Assembly: GCF_003151135.1 (NCBI RefSeq) | Contig: NZ_QEQK01000007.1 | Location: 82,501 to 146,500, forward strand | Direction: 5' to 3' | Source of the DNA: Abyssibacter profundi | Lineage (GTDB): Bacteria; Pseudomonadota; Gammaproteobacteria; Nevskiales; OUC007 | Length of the DNA stretch: 64,000 bases | In this document: positions 34,771-43,417 of the stretch, piece after piece | Position numbering within the stretch: the first letter of the stretch is position 1 | Layout of the letters: each line of letters begins with the position of its first letter | The notes under the pieces: generated by a model | Seen by the model: the letters and a program-made list of their open reading frames with translations, nothing else | Told to the model about the DNA's origin: nothing | Database searches by the model: none | Made by a program: the position numbers and the translations under genes

Positions 34771-35556
34771 ATGTCCCAGCGTCACCCCAATCCCGTAGTC
34801 ACCATGGGCCTCGCTGGCCTGCTTTTGCTCAGCAGTGGCCCGGCACTCGCGGAACCAGCCTTTGCCCGCCAGTACAAGAATCAATATGGCTACATGCCCT
34901 CCTGCAACGCCTGCCATAAGGACGGGGGTGGCACGCCGGTGAATCGCTACGGCCAGCAGTTCAAAGACGCCGGACTCAACGCAGGCGCGTTCAACGCGAT
35001 TGCAGAACTCGATGCCGACGGCGATGGCGCCCGCAACGGCGCAGAAGCCACGGCGCGCTCCAATCCGGGTTCCGACCGCTCCACGCCCGATGCGCCGGGC
35101 GACTGGCTGGATACCAGCAACCTTGTCCCCCGCGCCGTCCGTGACCTGTTTCCCGACGTCACGACCTACAAGCTGGTCGACGCCATCTTCACCGACAAGG
35201 AGGTCACCCGCGCGGCCGAACGCGGCGTCACGCTCACCGCCGAGGACGAGAACACGATTTATGTCCCGGTGGACAACCGACGCCCGGTCGGAACAGCCAT
35301 CATCGTGGCCGGCCAGTTCGAAGGACAACAATTCTTCGTGGTGCTCAGCACCGATCGGCAACTGGTCATCACCCACGTCGAAGCCATCGACGCGGGCCCG
35401 CTGGAGGCCGCGAGAGACGACGATTTGTACCAGTCCTTCCCGGGACAATCTGTGGAAACGCTGCAAATCGCTGATGACGTCACCGGCCTGCCCCGCGCCG
35501 CCCAACAGGCCGTGTTGCGGGCGGCCACCATGTTGCAGGTTCGGCTCAAGCCCTGA
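34771..35556 (+). CDS. Exported monoheme cytochrome with calcium-loop-like segment
   Basis: 261 aa with a signal peptide ending ALAEP. Near the mature start a heme site, CNACH at 45-49, sits in YGYMPSCNACHKDGGGTPVNRYGQQFKDAG, a pattern seen in small exported cytochromes. It is followed by DADGDGARNGAE, an EF-hand/thrombospondin-type calcium loop. The C-terminal 130 residues are a separate alpha/beta domain (IYVPVDNRRPVGTAIIVAGQFEGQQF) that I do not recognise. It is ten bases after the lipoprotein cytochrome gene, so the three are one operon. Probable electron shuttle or co-factor of the diheme proteins. Confidence 0.75.
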   Translation: MSQRHPNPVVTMGLAGLLLLSSGPALAEPAFARQYKNQYGYMPSCNACHKDGGGTPVNRYGQQFKDAGLNAGAFNAIAELDADGDGARNGAEATARSNPGSDRSTPDAPGDWLDTSNLVPRAVRDLFPDVTTYKLVDAIFTDKEVTRAAERGVTLTAEDENTIYVPVDNRRPVGTAIIVAGQFEGQQFFVVLSTDRQLVITHVEAIDAGPLEAARDDDLYQSFPGQSVETLQIADDVTGLPRAAQQAVLRAATMLQVRLKP

Positions 35557-35561
35557 TCGGC

Positions 35562-36743
35562 TCAGGGATCGGGTGACAGCCAGCCGTATTCCCAGCGCCA
35601 GGGAAAACCGATGTCACCCAGCACCTGCCGCGTGATGTCGCGGTAGATGCGTTCGGCGCGAACATCGTTCGACATCATAACCACACAATCACCGGTGGCC
35701 TCGACGCAAACAGCCAGATTGCCGGTCCCGACATCGTGCCCGCCCTTGAACCAGACCTGCCCCGCAGGCCCCTGGTAGGTGATCACGCCCAACCCCGCAG
35801 CCAACCCGATCGCCGCATAGGGTGCCGAGAGATCCTCGGTCAGCGTGGGGAACTGGTGCGGCGTGGCGATGACCCGCTGGGGCCGGACCAGCTCCGATCG
35901 TGCCCACTGGCTAAGCCCGTCACCGCGCACCAGCGCCGCCCAGAACCGGGCCTGGTCGGCAATGGTCGATGCCATGGACCCGGCGGCGTCGGCACGTGGT
36001 CGCTGGTCGAACGGCTGCGCCTGCCCTTGCGCGTCATAGCCGGTGGCCGCCCGCAAGGCGTAGCGTGGCTGCCAGACAAGGCTGGTATCCAGCATGCCCA
36101 GCGGCGTGAACACCTCGCGTTCCATGGTCCGCGCCAGACGCAGGCCCAAACCCTGCTCCAACATGAACTGCAGAATCTGGTAACCCTCCCCGGAATAGGC
36201 GTAGCGGGTGCCGGGGTCGAAATGAATGCGCAGGCGACCATCTGGCTCAAAATGCCTGAAGTTCGCCAGACCGCTGCCATGTGTCAGCAGGATGCGCGGG
36301 CTCCATGCCCGCCAGCGCGCGTCGGCCTTGAGGTCCGAGTAGTCGGCGTCTGCGCGTTGATACTGGGGGAGCGGATTGCGCAGGATCGATGTCGGCCCGG
36401 CGTCGAGGTCCAGCCGCCGCTGATCCGCCAGTTGCAGCACGCGGTAGGCCACCGCGGTCTTGGTCCAGGACGCCGCGGCCAAGACGCTCGATTCACGCAG
36501 CGGAATGCCGCTGGCGACGTCCTGATACCCATACACGGCCAGTTGCCGGACCTGGCCATTGCGGATCACCGCCATCGCCAGCCCTTGCACCTGCTCTCGG
36601 TCCATAAGCGCGCGTACAGGGCCATCCAGTGCCGACTGCGGTGAACTCTGCGGCAACGGAGGCGGGGGCGTGGATGCGCAGGCGCCCAGCAGCATGACAA
36701 CCATGGCCAAAGCGGCATGCTGCAGTCGGTTGATTCGCGTCAT
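35562..36743 (-). CDS. Serine hydrolase, class C beta-lactamase/DD-peptidase fold, lipoprotein
   Basis: 393 aa with a lipoprotein signal (MVVMLLGACAST). The serine motif SxxK is SWTK in LAAASWTKTAVAYRVLQLAD, the second motif is YSGEGYQIL (YSG rather than YSN), and the third is a GGHDVGTG loop in place of KTG. HGSGL and PLGMLDTSLVW are typical of the COG1680 group, which holds esterases and peptidases as well as beta-lactamases. Substrate unknown. Convergent with the cytochrome cluster, six bases apart; not evidently part of it. Confidence 0.85.
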   Translation of the reverse strand: MTRINRLQHAALAMVVMLLGACASTPPPPLPQSSPQSALDGPVRALMDREQVQGLAMAVIRNGQVRQLAVYGYQDVASGIPLRESSVLAAASWTKTAVAYRVLQLADQRRLDLDAGPTSILRNPLPQYQRADADYSDLKADARWRAWSPRILLTHGSGLANFRHFEPDGRLRIHFDPGTRYAYSGEGYQILQFMLEQGLGLRLARTMEREVFTPLGMLDTSLVWQPRYALRAATGYDAQGQAQPFDQRPRADAAGSMASTIADQARFWAALVRGDGLSQWARSELVRPQRVIATPHQFPTLTEDLSAPYAAIGLAAGLGVITYQGPAGQVWFKGGHDVGTGNLAVCVEATGDCVVMMSNDVRAERIYRDITRQVLGDIGFPWRWEYGWLSPDP

Positions 36744-36791
36744 GGACAGGCTCTCGATCCGATCGGTGTCACAGCATCCGACGGCGCCGGA

Positions 36792-37994
36792 TCACGCGCC
36801 ACCCTCAGCCTGCTCGGAAAAGCACACCGGCCGGCCATAGGCGTAGCCCTGCCCCCAGCCACAGCCCAGCTTGTAGAGCTGTCGCCCCTCGGCTTCGGCC
36901 TCAATGCCCTCAGCGACCACCCGCAGCCCAAGTTCCTCGGCCATGGCAGCAATGGCACGGACGATTCGCGCGCCATTGGGTCCGCGCCGGACCTCCCGCG
37001 CAAAGCTGAGGTCCAGCTTCAGCACATCGGCCGAAAAATGGTGCAGATAGGCCAGCGAGGAGTAGCCGGTACCAAAATCATCAATGGCAATCGAAATGCC
37101 CAGCGCCTGAAAACGGTCCAACAGCTGGGCGGCATACTCCGGATCGCTCATGATCACGCCCTCGGTCAGCTCGATTTGCAGCCGCTCCGGCGGCAACCCG
37201 GTGGCCTCCAGCGTACTGGCCACCAGGTCGAAGGCCGAGGGCTGTGCGAACTGACGCCCGGACAGATTCACACTGACATACCCGCGCCGCATCGCCCCGG
37301 CATGCTCAACCGCCTGCTCACAGGATCGGCGCAACACCCAAGCATCCAGTTCGAGAATCAGGGAAGTCTGCTCGGCCAGCGGAATAAAGTCTGCCGGGGA
37401 AATGACGCGCCCATCTTCCTGCGGCCAACGCACCAGCGCCTCGTAGCCCACGGTCTTGCCCAGGGGAAGCTGCACAATGGGCTGGTAGAGCATTTGCAGA
37501 CCATCCGTCCGGATCGCCTCCCGCAACCGCGCCTCCATTCGACTTTGCTGCAGGACACCGTGACGCAATGCGGCATCGCCCGGCATGACGGGGAGCGCTT
37601 CGGATTCTGGAACCCGGGGCGGAGCGGGCGCCTGCTCGCCCTCCCTGACGCGGTGCATGGCGAGGCGAAAGCGGCCGAGCATGCTATGCAGCACGAGCTG
37701 CACCATGGCATCCACCGATTCCAGGCGATCGTTCAGACCTTCACGACTGATCACCGTCAGCCGGGTCATGCCGATGGATCGCACACTGGCCGAACGCGGC
37801 CGGGTGTCGATCAACGCCATCTCGCCGACAATTTCACCGGGGCCCAGCGTCGCGAAGACCGTCCGCGTGTCGCCCTGGCCGGTAAAGACCTCAACCGAGC
37901 CCTGGTCCACCAAATAGGCCACGTCGCCGACATCCCCTTCGGCAAAGACCAGTTCCCCGTCTTCCAGCGTGCGCTGCTGTGCCACTTGCGCCAT
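36792..37994 (-). CDS. Cyclic-nucleotide-binding EAL phosphodiesterase
   Basis: 400 aa. Residues 1-110 form a Crp-type cNMP domain whose phosphate cassette GEMALIDTRPRSASV (57-71, with E58 and R67) is intact, so cAMP or cGMP binding is likely. Residues 150-393 form an EAL domain with all catalytic elements: EALVRW (185-190), N243, ELTE (275-278), DDFGTGYSSL (305-314), KLD (326-328), E362 and GQGYAYGRP. It should hydrolyse c-di-GMP to pGpG under cyclic-nucleotide control, as in Bdellovibrio Bd1971. Divergent from a membrane-protein gene. No GGDEF partner in the window. Confidence 0.92.
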   Translation of the reverse strand: MAQVAQQRTLEDGELVFAEGDVGDVAYLVDQGSVEVFTGQGDTRTVFATLGPGEIVGEMALIDTRPRSASVRSIGMTRLTVISREGLNDRLESVDAMVQLVLHSMLGRFRLAMHRVREGEQAPAPPRVPESEALPVMPGDAALRHGVLQQSRMEARLREAIRTDGLQMLYQPIVQLPLGKTVGYEALVRWPQEDGRVISPADFIPLAEQTSLILELDAWVLRRSCEQAVEHAGAMRRGYVSVNLSGRQFAQPSAFDLVASTLEATGLPPERLQIELTEGVIMSDPEYAAQLLDRFQALGISIAIDDFGTGYSSLAYLHHFSADVLKLDLSFAREVRRGPNGARIVRAIAAMAEELGLRVVAEGIEAEAEGRQLYKLGCGWGQGYAYGRPVCFSEQAEGGA

Positions 37995-38060
37995 GCGCCC
38001 TCCCCGTTTGCAGGCAACATACGGCGGCCCACCGAGACAGACAAGCCGTTACCCGACGGC

Positions 38061-38077
38061 CTGCGTAGACTACGCAG
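38061..38077. promoter_or_regulatory. 17-bp palindrome, possible operator
   Basis: CTGCGTAG-A-CTACGCAG is a perfect inverted repeat with one central base. It lies 21 bases before the start of the membrane-protein gene and 66 bases from the divergent EAL gene. Its symmetry and size suit a dimeric repressor or activator. Confidence 0.5.
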
Positions 38078-38098
38078 CAAACAAAAGGGGAGCCGACC

Positions 38099-38845
38099 AT
38101 GAAATTCATCATTTGGGCGCTGTTTGCGCTGCTGATGCTCGCGCCTGACTGGGCCGCCGCCCAGGGCGATTTGTCAGTACTGGACGCACTCGATATGGAC
38201 GATCTCGTCGAGGTCGAGCCGCCTGCGCCGGCCTGGCAGGCCGTTGGCGGTCCCATTGCCCTCGGACTGTTCTTCATTTTCGTGCTGTGGCTGGGTCGGG
38301 TCTCCGTGCCCTTCCGGGTCAGCAAGGAATCATTGACGCTGTTCTACTACCCCACCGGGGTGAAGCGCGGCCTGGCGCTGGCCATCACGCTCTACGGCAT
38401 TGCCTTCGCATTTGGCGCCGCCGAGATCAGCTACCAACTGCATTTGCACGGAAGCGCCGAGGCCTATTTCGCCAATATGTCGCAAGGCAAGCTCATCGCC
38501 TTTACCCACGCGCATCTGTTCGGCTTCACGACCAGTTTTCTGGTGATCGGCATTCCGTTCTCCATGCAGTTCAATCACCTGTGGATCTACCAGTGGATTT
38601 TCCCCATCGGACTGGCCGCCGCGCTCACCGACGTGATCTCCTGGTGGGGTATTAAATATGTGTCGCCGAATTTCGAGGTCATCTCGATCATCTGCGGCAT
38701 TTTGTTCTCGGTCACATACCTGTACATGCTCATCGGCCTGCTGCGCGTGCTGCTGTTCCCGCAGGTGATCTGGGCAACCGACAAGGACCGCGATCAGCGC
38801 CTCAGCAAGAAACAAAGCAATCCAGACAGCCAGACGGGCTACTAG
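38099..38845 (+). CDS. Multi-spanning membrane protein with THAHLFG motif, unknown function
   Basis: 248 aa. A signal peptide (FALLMLAPDWAAAQ) leads to an acidic stretch (LDALDMDDLVEVEPP), then about six helices: IALGLFFIFVLWLG, GLALAITLYGIAFAFG, LIAFTHAHLFGFTTSFLVIGIPF, WIFPIGLAAALTDVIS, VISIICGILFSVTYLYML and a short last one. Four or five histidines (LHLHGSAE, FTHAHLFG, FNHLW) cluster at the membrane edge and could bind metal or haem. I do not recognise the family. A good AGGGGAG site precedes the ATG. The 5'-nucleotidase gene follows 11 bases later. Confidence 0.7.
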   Translation: MKFIIWALFALLMLAPDWAAAQGDLSVLDALDMDDLVEVEPPAPAWQAVGGPIALGLFFIFVLWLGRVSVPFRVSKESLTLFYYPTGVKRGLALAITLYGIAFAFGAAEISYQLHLHGSAEAYFANMSQGKLIAFTHAHLFGFTTSFLVIGIPFSMQFNHLWIYQWIFPIGLAAALTDVISWWGIKYVSPNFEVISIICGILFSVTYLYMLIGLLRVLLFPQVIWATDKDRDQRLSKKQSNPDSQTGY

Positions 38846-38856
38846 CCACCACCCCC

Positions 38857-39801
38857 ATGCCGTACTACATCGAAGACAAGCTGGTGATCGCCGTGTCGTC
38901 CAGCGCGCTATTCGACTTGTCCGAGTCGCATGAGGTCTTCGTCCGGCAGGGGCGCAAGGCCTACAAGGCCTTTCAGGAGCAACATCAGGACAAACCGCTG
39001 GGCAAGGGCGTGGCGTTTCCGTTCATCAAGCGGTTTCTGGCGCTGAACCAACGCTTTCCCGATGACCTGCCGGTCGAGGTGGTCCTGCTATCACGCAACT
39101 CGGCATCCACGGGCAAGCGCGTGTTTCGCTCCATCCAGCACCATGGTCTGGACATCACGCGCGCGGCATTTATGGAAGGCGAATCGCCCTACGAATACAT
39201 CCCGGCCTTCAATGCGTCGTTATTTCTGACCGCGAACGAGGATGACGTGCGCAGTGCGATTGCCGCGGGCCACCCCGCCGGCCTGGCCCTGCCCAGCGCG
39301 GAGGTCAATGATGACCAGAACGATGTGGGCATGCTGCGCATCGCCTTCGACTTCGATGGCGTCATCGCCGACGACGAGGCCGAAACGGTATTCAAGGGCG
39401 GCGATCTGGACGCCTTCGTGGAACACGAAGTTGAAAAATCCGCGATCCCCCATCGACCGGGGCCGCTAGCCGACCTGTTCCGCAAGCTGTCGCAGCTACA
39501 GCACCTGGAGGACGACGCCCTGGAACGCGACCCCAGCTATCAGCGGGCGCTGGTCACGGCCATTGTCACCGCGCGCAATGCGCCGGCTCATGAACGCGTC
39601 ATCCATACCCTGGAAAGCTGGGGCGTCAGCGCCAACAAGACCTTCTTCCTGGGCGGCATGGAGAAACACCGGGTCTTGTCGCGCTTCAAACCGCACATCT
39701 TTTTCGATGATCAGCGCGGTCATCTGCAGTCTGGGACAGGGGATATCGCCATGGTCCACATCCCGTTCGGGATCGCCAACCGGTCGGCCATCGACGGCTA
39801 A
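38857..39801 (+). CDS. Cytosolic 5'-nucleotidase (NT5C1-type family)
   Basis: Dephosphorylates nucleoside monophosphates. The 314-aa product belongs to the 5_nucleotidase (PF06189-like) group: it starts KLVIAVSSSALFDLSESHEVF, then PFIKRFLALNQ, VVLLSRNSASTGKRVFRSI, LFLTANEDDV, the HAD-like DFDGVIADDEAE, VTARNAPAHERVI and FFLGGMEKHRVL, ending IFFDDQRGHL. No signal peptide. It converges with an HD-domain deoxynucleotidase, overlapping by 4 bases, so two nucleotide-monophosphatases are neighbours. Confidence 0.88.
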   Translation: MPYYIEDKLVIAVSSSALFDLSESHEVFVRQGRKAYKAFQEQHQDKPLGKGVAFPFIKRFLALNQRFPDDLPVEVVLLSRNSASTGKRVFRSIQHHGLDITRAAFMEGESPYEYIPAFNASLFLTANEDDVRSAIAAGHPAGLALPSAEVNDDQNDVGMLRIAFDFDGVIADDEAETVFKGGDLDAFVEHEVEKSAIPHRPGPLADLFRKLSQLQHLEDDALERDPSYQRALVTAIVTARNAPAHERVIHTLESWGVSANKTFFLGGMEKHRVLSRFKPHIFFDDQRGHLQSGTGDIAMVHIPFGIANRSAIDG

Positions 39802-40382
39802 GGTTGCAGCCAGCCCGCCACCACGGCCTGTTCCAGCCGTGCACGCAGCCAGTCCCAGACCGCCGGAAGCGGCCCTGCAATGCCGGCGTTACGCGCCAAC
39901 ACCTGCTCCAACCGAATCCCGTGCGCGCGCCATCCCTTGCCCTGGGTTGCGAGATTCAGCATCACCGGGTTGACCCGGTCCACGGCCTTGGCAAAGCGGG
40001 CATCCGGGGTCTGGCCGGCTTCGAATTCGTCCCAGAGCGCGCGGTCGGCCCGAGACTGGTCTGCTGGGAGCAGCCCGAACAAGCGATCGGCCGCCGCGCA
40101 TTCGCGCTCGGCCTGATCAGCGCTGGCCACGGCGTCGTATAAGAAGGTGTCGCCCGCATCGATCTCCACCAGATCGTGTAGCAGCAGCATGCGGATCGCG
40201 CGATCCACCTGGATGGGCTCGCGGGCAAACGGGGCCAGGACCATCGCGGTCAATGCCGCGTGCCAGGAGTGCTCGGCGGCGTTTTCCTGGCGCGACGCGT
40301 CGGTCAGCCAGGTCTGGCGATCCACCGACTTGAGCCGATCAGCCTCGACCAGAAACGCCAGCGCCTGATCCAGCGCCGTCAC
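39798..40382 (-). CDS. HD-domain hydrolase, probable 5'-deoxynucleotidase (YfbR-like)
   Basis: 194 aa with the HD_3 metal pattern: H38 in ENAAEHSWHA, H69-D70 in LLLHDLVEIDAGD, and the distal aspartate in AVDRVNP. This is the layout of YfbR, which dephosphorylates deoxyribonucleoside monophosphates. GTG start at 40382, four bases after ubiJ, so the two are co-transcribed. Convergent with the 5'-nucleotidase gene. Confidence 0.85.
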   Translation of the reverse strand: MTALDQALAFLVEADRLKSVDRQTWLTDASRQENAAEHSWHAALTAMVLAPFAREPIQVDRAIRMLLLHDLVEIDAGDTFLYDAVASADQAERECAAADRLFGLLPADQSRADRALWDEFEAGQTPDARFAKAVDRVNPVMLNLATQGKGWRAHGIRLEQVLARNAGIAGPLPAVWDWLRARLEQAVVAGWLQP

Positions 40383-40386
40383 GACA

Positions 40387-41007
40387 TCAGGCCTCGGCCA
40401 GCTTGCGTTCCAGCCGCCGAATCCGCGCCTCTAGCCGGTCGGTGTCGCTGCGCAAACCGTCGACATCATCCATCCAGATTTCCACATCCTCGGCGTGGAC
40501 CAGGTCGCCGGTCTCTTCGCGCAGGAACTCCACGGCATCCTCACCCAGCGTGGCGGCTGCCTGACGCCCCCAGCCCAGGAAACGCCTTGCCGCCTGCCCC
40601 ATCCGGTGGGCCGCAATGGGGCCGAACAGACGTTCCAGCGGGGCTTCGAGATCCAGGTCCAGTTCGTCGAATACCTCGGCGAAACGCTGCGCCAGAATTG
40701 CATCGCCCTCAATGCGCACACCGCCTGAGAGCAGTTCCGCCTGCTTGTCCGCACCGGCAGCCGCCAGCCGCGCAAAATCGCCGACCCGACCGATCAACCG
40801 AACCTGCGCCGCCTCCGGCCAGGTCGTCGCGAGCTGCAGACGGTCGCCAATCGGCACGCAGTACACCGTCTGCTCCAGACCGGTGAGCGTCACCGCCACA
40901 ACACGACCGTCCAGCTTGCGCAAACGCTCGCCTACCGCCGGATCCAGCGCCAGCGCCCGATTGAGGCCGGCCTCCACCACCGCCAGCGCGTTAGCGACGA
41001 CACTCAT
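40387..41007 (-). CDS. ubiJ: UbiJ, SCP2-domain accessory factor for ubiquinone biosynthesis
   Basis: Binds ubiquinone intermediates in the soluble Ubi complex. The 206-aa product has an N-terminal SCP2 sterol-carrier domain (VEAGLNRALALDPAVGERLRKLDGRVVAVTL...LLSGGVRIEGDAILAQRFAEVFDELDLDLEAPLE) followed by a helical part with FLREETGDLVHAEDVE and a C-terminal coiled coil (DTDRLEARIRRLERKLAE), as in UbiJ. ATG at 41007; the frame opens at 41037. ubiE, normally adjacent, is on the same strand but 1.7 kb upstream, with plus-strand genes between. Confidence 0.88.
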   Translation of the reverse strand: MSVVANALAVVEAGLNRALALDPAVGERLRKLDGRVVAVTLTGLEQTVYCVPIGDRLQLATTWPEAAQVRLIGRVGDFARLAAAGADKQAELLSGGVRIEGDAILAQRFAEVFDELDLDLEAPLERLFGPIAAHRMGQAARRFLGWGRQAAATLGEDAVEFLREETGDLVHAEDVEIWMDDVDGLRSDTDRLEARIRRLERKLAEA

Positions 41008-41123
41008 GGTCGGGCCTCGCCTGACAAGACTTCGCATAGAGTTAACATGGTGTCGATTATCGCACTCTCGGCGTGAAAACGTCGGCCTGCAGGTGCGAGG
41101 GGAATGGGGACAGGGGAGGTGTA

Positions 41124-42266
41124 ATGATGCTCAAGCATCGGCTTGCCGCAGCAGCTGCGGCGACGGTTGTGTGGACGATGCCCGCCGTGGCTGGCGCCCA
41201 GCTGCCACCGGCGGCCAACCAGGATCGCAGCGTGGAACTGCTGGAAGATCCACAGGACATGCCCACCACGCCGGAGCAGGCACAGGAACGCGGCAAGACC
41301 CTGCTGACCTACCTGGAGCAGGTTGCGCCGGTCCTGAAAGGCCGACCCGCAGACCCCAGGGGCTGCGCCGACACGGTGACGACGATTATGGAATCACTGG
41401 ACAACCCGGCGCTGTGGCAACCCCACGTCGATGACTACGTCCGCGTACTCGATCGCCTTCAGCCCGCATTGGCGCAAAGCGCCCTGCCGGGCACCGGCGC
41501 GCTGCGCGATCAGACCGCCAAGCTTCAGGCCCGGATGCGCACCACCGTGCGAGCGCAGGCACAAAACGCACCCGAGTATGGTTTGAACGCAGGCGTGCGG
41601 TATCAGCTGACACCCAGCGGCGCCTGACGCTCGGGCGTGCTGGTCAACTACCGCGCCACCGCCAAGGCCGTGCCCTGCGAGTCCCGGTTCCTCTGCGACC
41701 GTTTTCGCACCTATCTGGACCTGGACTTCGGCTACCACGCCGGCGGCAGCGATTCCGCACTGGACCCGAACGGCGACGAAGAGGGAAGCCAGACCAGCGT
41801 CAACCCCTTCGAAGCCGAAGGCGGTGTTGCGCGTATCGAACTTGGCTGGATCGGGCTTCGCAGCCATGCCCTGGGCTTGGGGGTTCGCGGCGGGATCAGC
41901 AGTCTGATCACCGACCGGGAAGACAACGAGTCCACCGTTGTGCGTGTCGAGCCTCACTGGGCGATCGGCCCGCAAACCTTCACCCGTTACGTCGATGGGG
42001 CGGTGGGCACCATGTTTGTCGGGATCGGCCAGGACTACCGGTGGCAGCAGGAAGATACCGGCACAACGGACGCCATCTGGCGCGGTGTCTTCGATGGCCG
42101 CCTACAGCTGGCCCGGCTGGGCGCTAACTGGCAGTTGCTGGCCCAGGCCGAAGCCTCAGTGCCCCTTTCCGGTAACGCAGGTTCCGAACTGGCTGTGGCC
42201 CTGCTGCTCAATTACGAACTCGGCAAGCTCCTGCCCGGACTGGGCGGTGGCGCGGCCACACCATGA
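41124..42266 (+). pseudogene. Outer-membrane-barrel protein gene interrupted by one in-frame TGA
   Basis: The two halves, 41124-41627 and 41628-42266, are in the same frame, separated only by a TGA at 41625-41627. The first half has a signal peptide (AAAAAATVVWTMPAVAGA), a helical region, and an incipient barrel strand YGLNAGVRYQLTPSGA. The stop falls in a hairpin turn, and the frame continues RSGVLVNYRATAK, then FRTYLDLDFGYHAGG, VARIELGWIGL, ALGLGVRGGI and ELAVALLLNYELG, which are strands of a barrel with no signal of its own. Restored length would be about 380 aa. It may be a nonsense mutation, a sequencing error (CGA to TGA), or readthrough. The ATGA coupling to the next gene is kept. Confidence 0.8.
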
Positions 42267-42661
42267 TTCGCTACCAGCGCCGTCGGCGGTACAAGTACAC
42301 GCTGACCTCACGGTATACACACCCCACGGACCTGCTCCCCTCGCAGGCCATTCAACGACGTTATCTACAACTGGATGCCGATGGACTGCTGACCATTCAG
42401 CCCGGCTACGCCTGGGACGGCCCCAGCGGACCGACCCTGGATACACCCAGCTTCATGCGCGGCTCCCTGGTTCATGACGCGCTTTATCAGCTCATGCGGG
42501 AAGGAGACCTACCCATTGAGGCGCGGCAAAGAGCCGACGCGTTGCTACGGGATATCTGCCTGGCTGCTGGCATGTGGCCGCTGCGTGCACGGTACGTGTA
42601 TTGGTTTGTCCGCCGCTTCGGCGCCCGCCATGCCGGCGATCAGACGCGGCGCGCGCCCTAG
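42263..42661 (+). CDS. DUF1353 family protein
   Basis: 132 aa with the DUF1353 core LLTIQPGYAWDGPSGPTLDTPSFMRGSLVHDALYQLMREGDLPIEARQRADALLRDIC, a short domain found in phage and bacterial genomes with no known function. The conserved YAWDGPS and HDALYQ segments are intact. It starts with an ATGA overlap to the broken barrel gene, implying translation on the same mRNA. No other phage gene is near, so a prophage is unlikely. Convergent with ubiE. Confidence 0.82.
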   Translation: MIRYQRRRRYKYTLTSRYTHPTDLLPSQAIQRRYLQLDADGLLTIQPGYAWDGPSGPTLDTPSFMRGSLVHDALYQLMREGDLPIEARQRADALLRDICLAAGMWPLRARYVYWFVRRFGARHAGDQTRRAP

Positions 42662-42673
42662 CGGCGCCTCGGG

Positions 42674-43417
42674 CTATGCGCCGAAGCCGCGGTGCACGGC
42701 GCAGATGCCGCCCGCCAGGTTGTAGTACTGGCAGCGCAGGAAACCGGCCGTTTCCATCATGCCCTTGAGCGTGTCCTGGTCCGGATGCATGCGGATGGAT
42801 TCGGCCAGGTAACGGTAGCTGGCCTCGTCCTTGGCCACGTAACGCCCCAGGCGAGGCAGCACTTTGAAGGAATACTCGTCGTAGAGCTTGCCGAAGCCGG
42901 CAGAGGTGGGCTTGGAGAATTCCAAGATCAGCGCCCGTCCACCGGGCCGCGTCACGCGCTGGATTTCAGCGAGGGCCGCGTCTTTGTCGGTCACATTGCG
43001 CAGCCCGAACGCCATGGTCACGCAGTCGAAGTGATCCGTGGGAAACGGCAGTTCCTCGGCATTGGCCAACACGTAATCCATGGCCTGGACGATGCCGCGA
43101 TCCATCATCCGGTCGCGGCCAACGCTGAGCATGGACGCATTGATATCCGAGGCGATCACCTGGCCCTGGGGCCCGACCTGTCGAGCAAACTTGCCGGCCA
43201 GATCGCAGGTGCCGGAGGCCAGGTCCAGCACGCGTTCGCCCGGTCGCACGGCCGCCAGATCGATGGTGAACCGCTTCCATACCCGGTGGATACCCATCGA
43301 CATCAGATCGTTCATCACGTCGTAGCGCGAGGCCACCGACGCAAAGACTTCACCGACCCGCTCCGTCTTTTCCGTGGTGCTGACGGTCTCGTAGCCGAAA
43401 TGCGTGGTCTTGCTCAT
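42674..43417 (-). CDS. ubiE: Ubiquinone/menaquinone C-methyltransferase
   Basis: SAM-dependent methyltransferase that adds the ring C-methyl in ubiquinone synthesis. The 247-aa product starts THFGYETV, followed by [22 protein letters not shown], motif [38 protein letters not shown] and LEFSKP, all family signatures, and ends CAVHRGFG. Its ATG overlaps the DUF971 stop by 4 bp. The DUF971-ubiE pair is a common gammaproteobacterial arrangement. Confidence 0.96.
   Translation of the reverse strand: MSKTTHFGYETVSTTEKTERVGEVFASVASRYDVMNDLMSMGIHRVWKRFTIDLAAVRPGERVLDLASGTCDLAGKFARQVGPQGQVIASDINASMLSVGRDRMMDRGIVQAMDYVLANAEELPFPTDHFDCVTMAFGLRNVTDKDAALAEIQRVTRPGGRALILEFSKPTSAGFGKLYDEYSFKVLPRLGRYVAKDEASYRYLAESIRMHPDQDTLKGMMETAGFLRCQYYNLAGGICAVHRGFGA

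Noticed and set aside
42263-42661. Prophage remnant suggested by DUF1353
   Set aside because: No integrase, capsid or tail gene and no attachment repeats; DUF1353 also occurs outside phages, and the gene is coupled to a chromosomal barrel gene.
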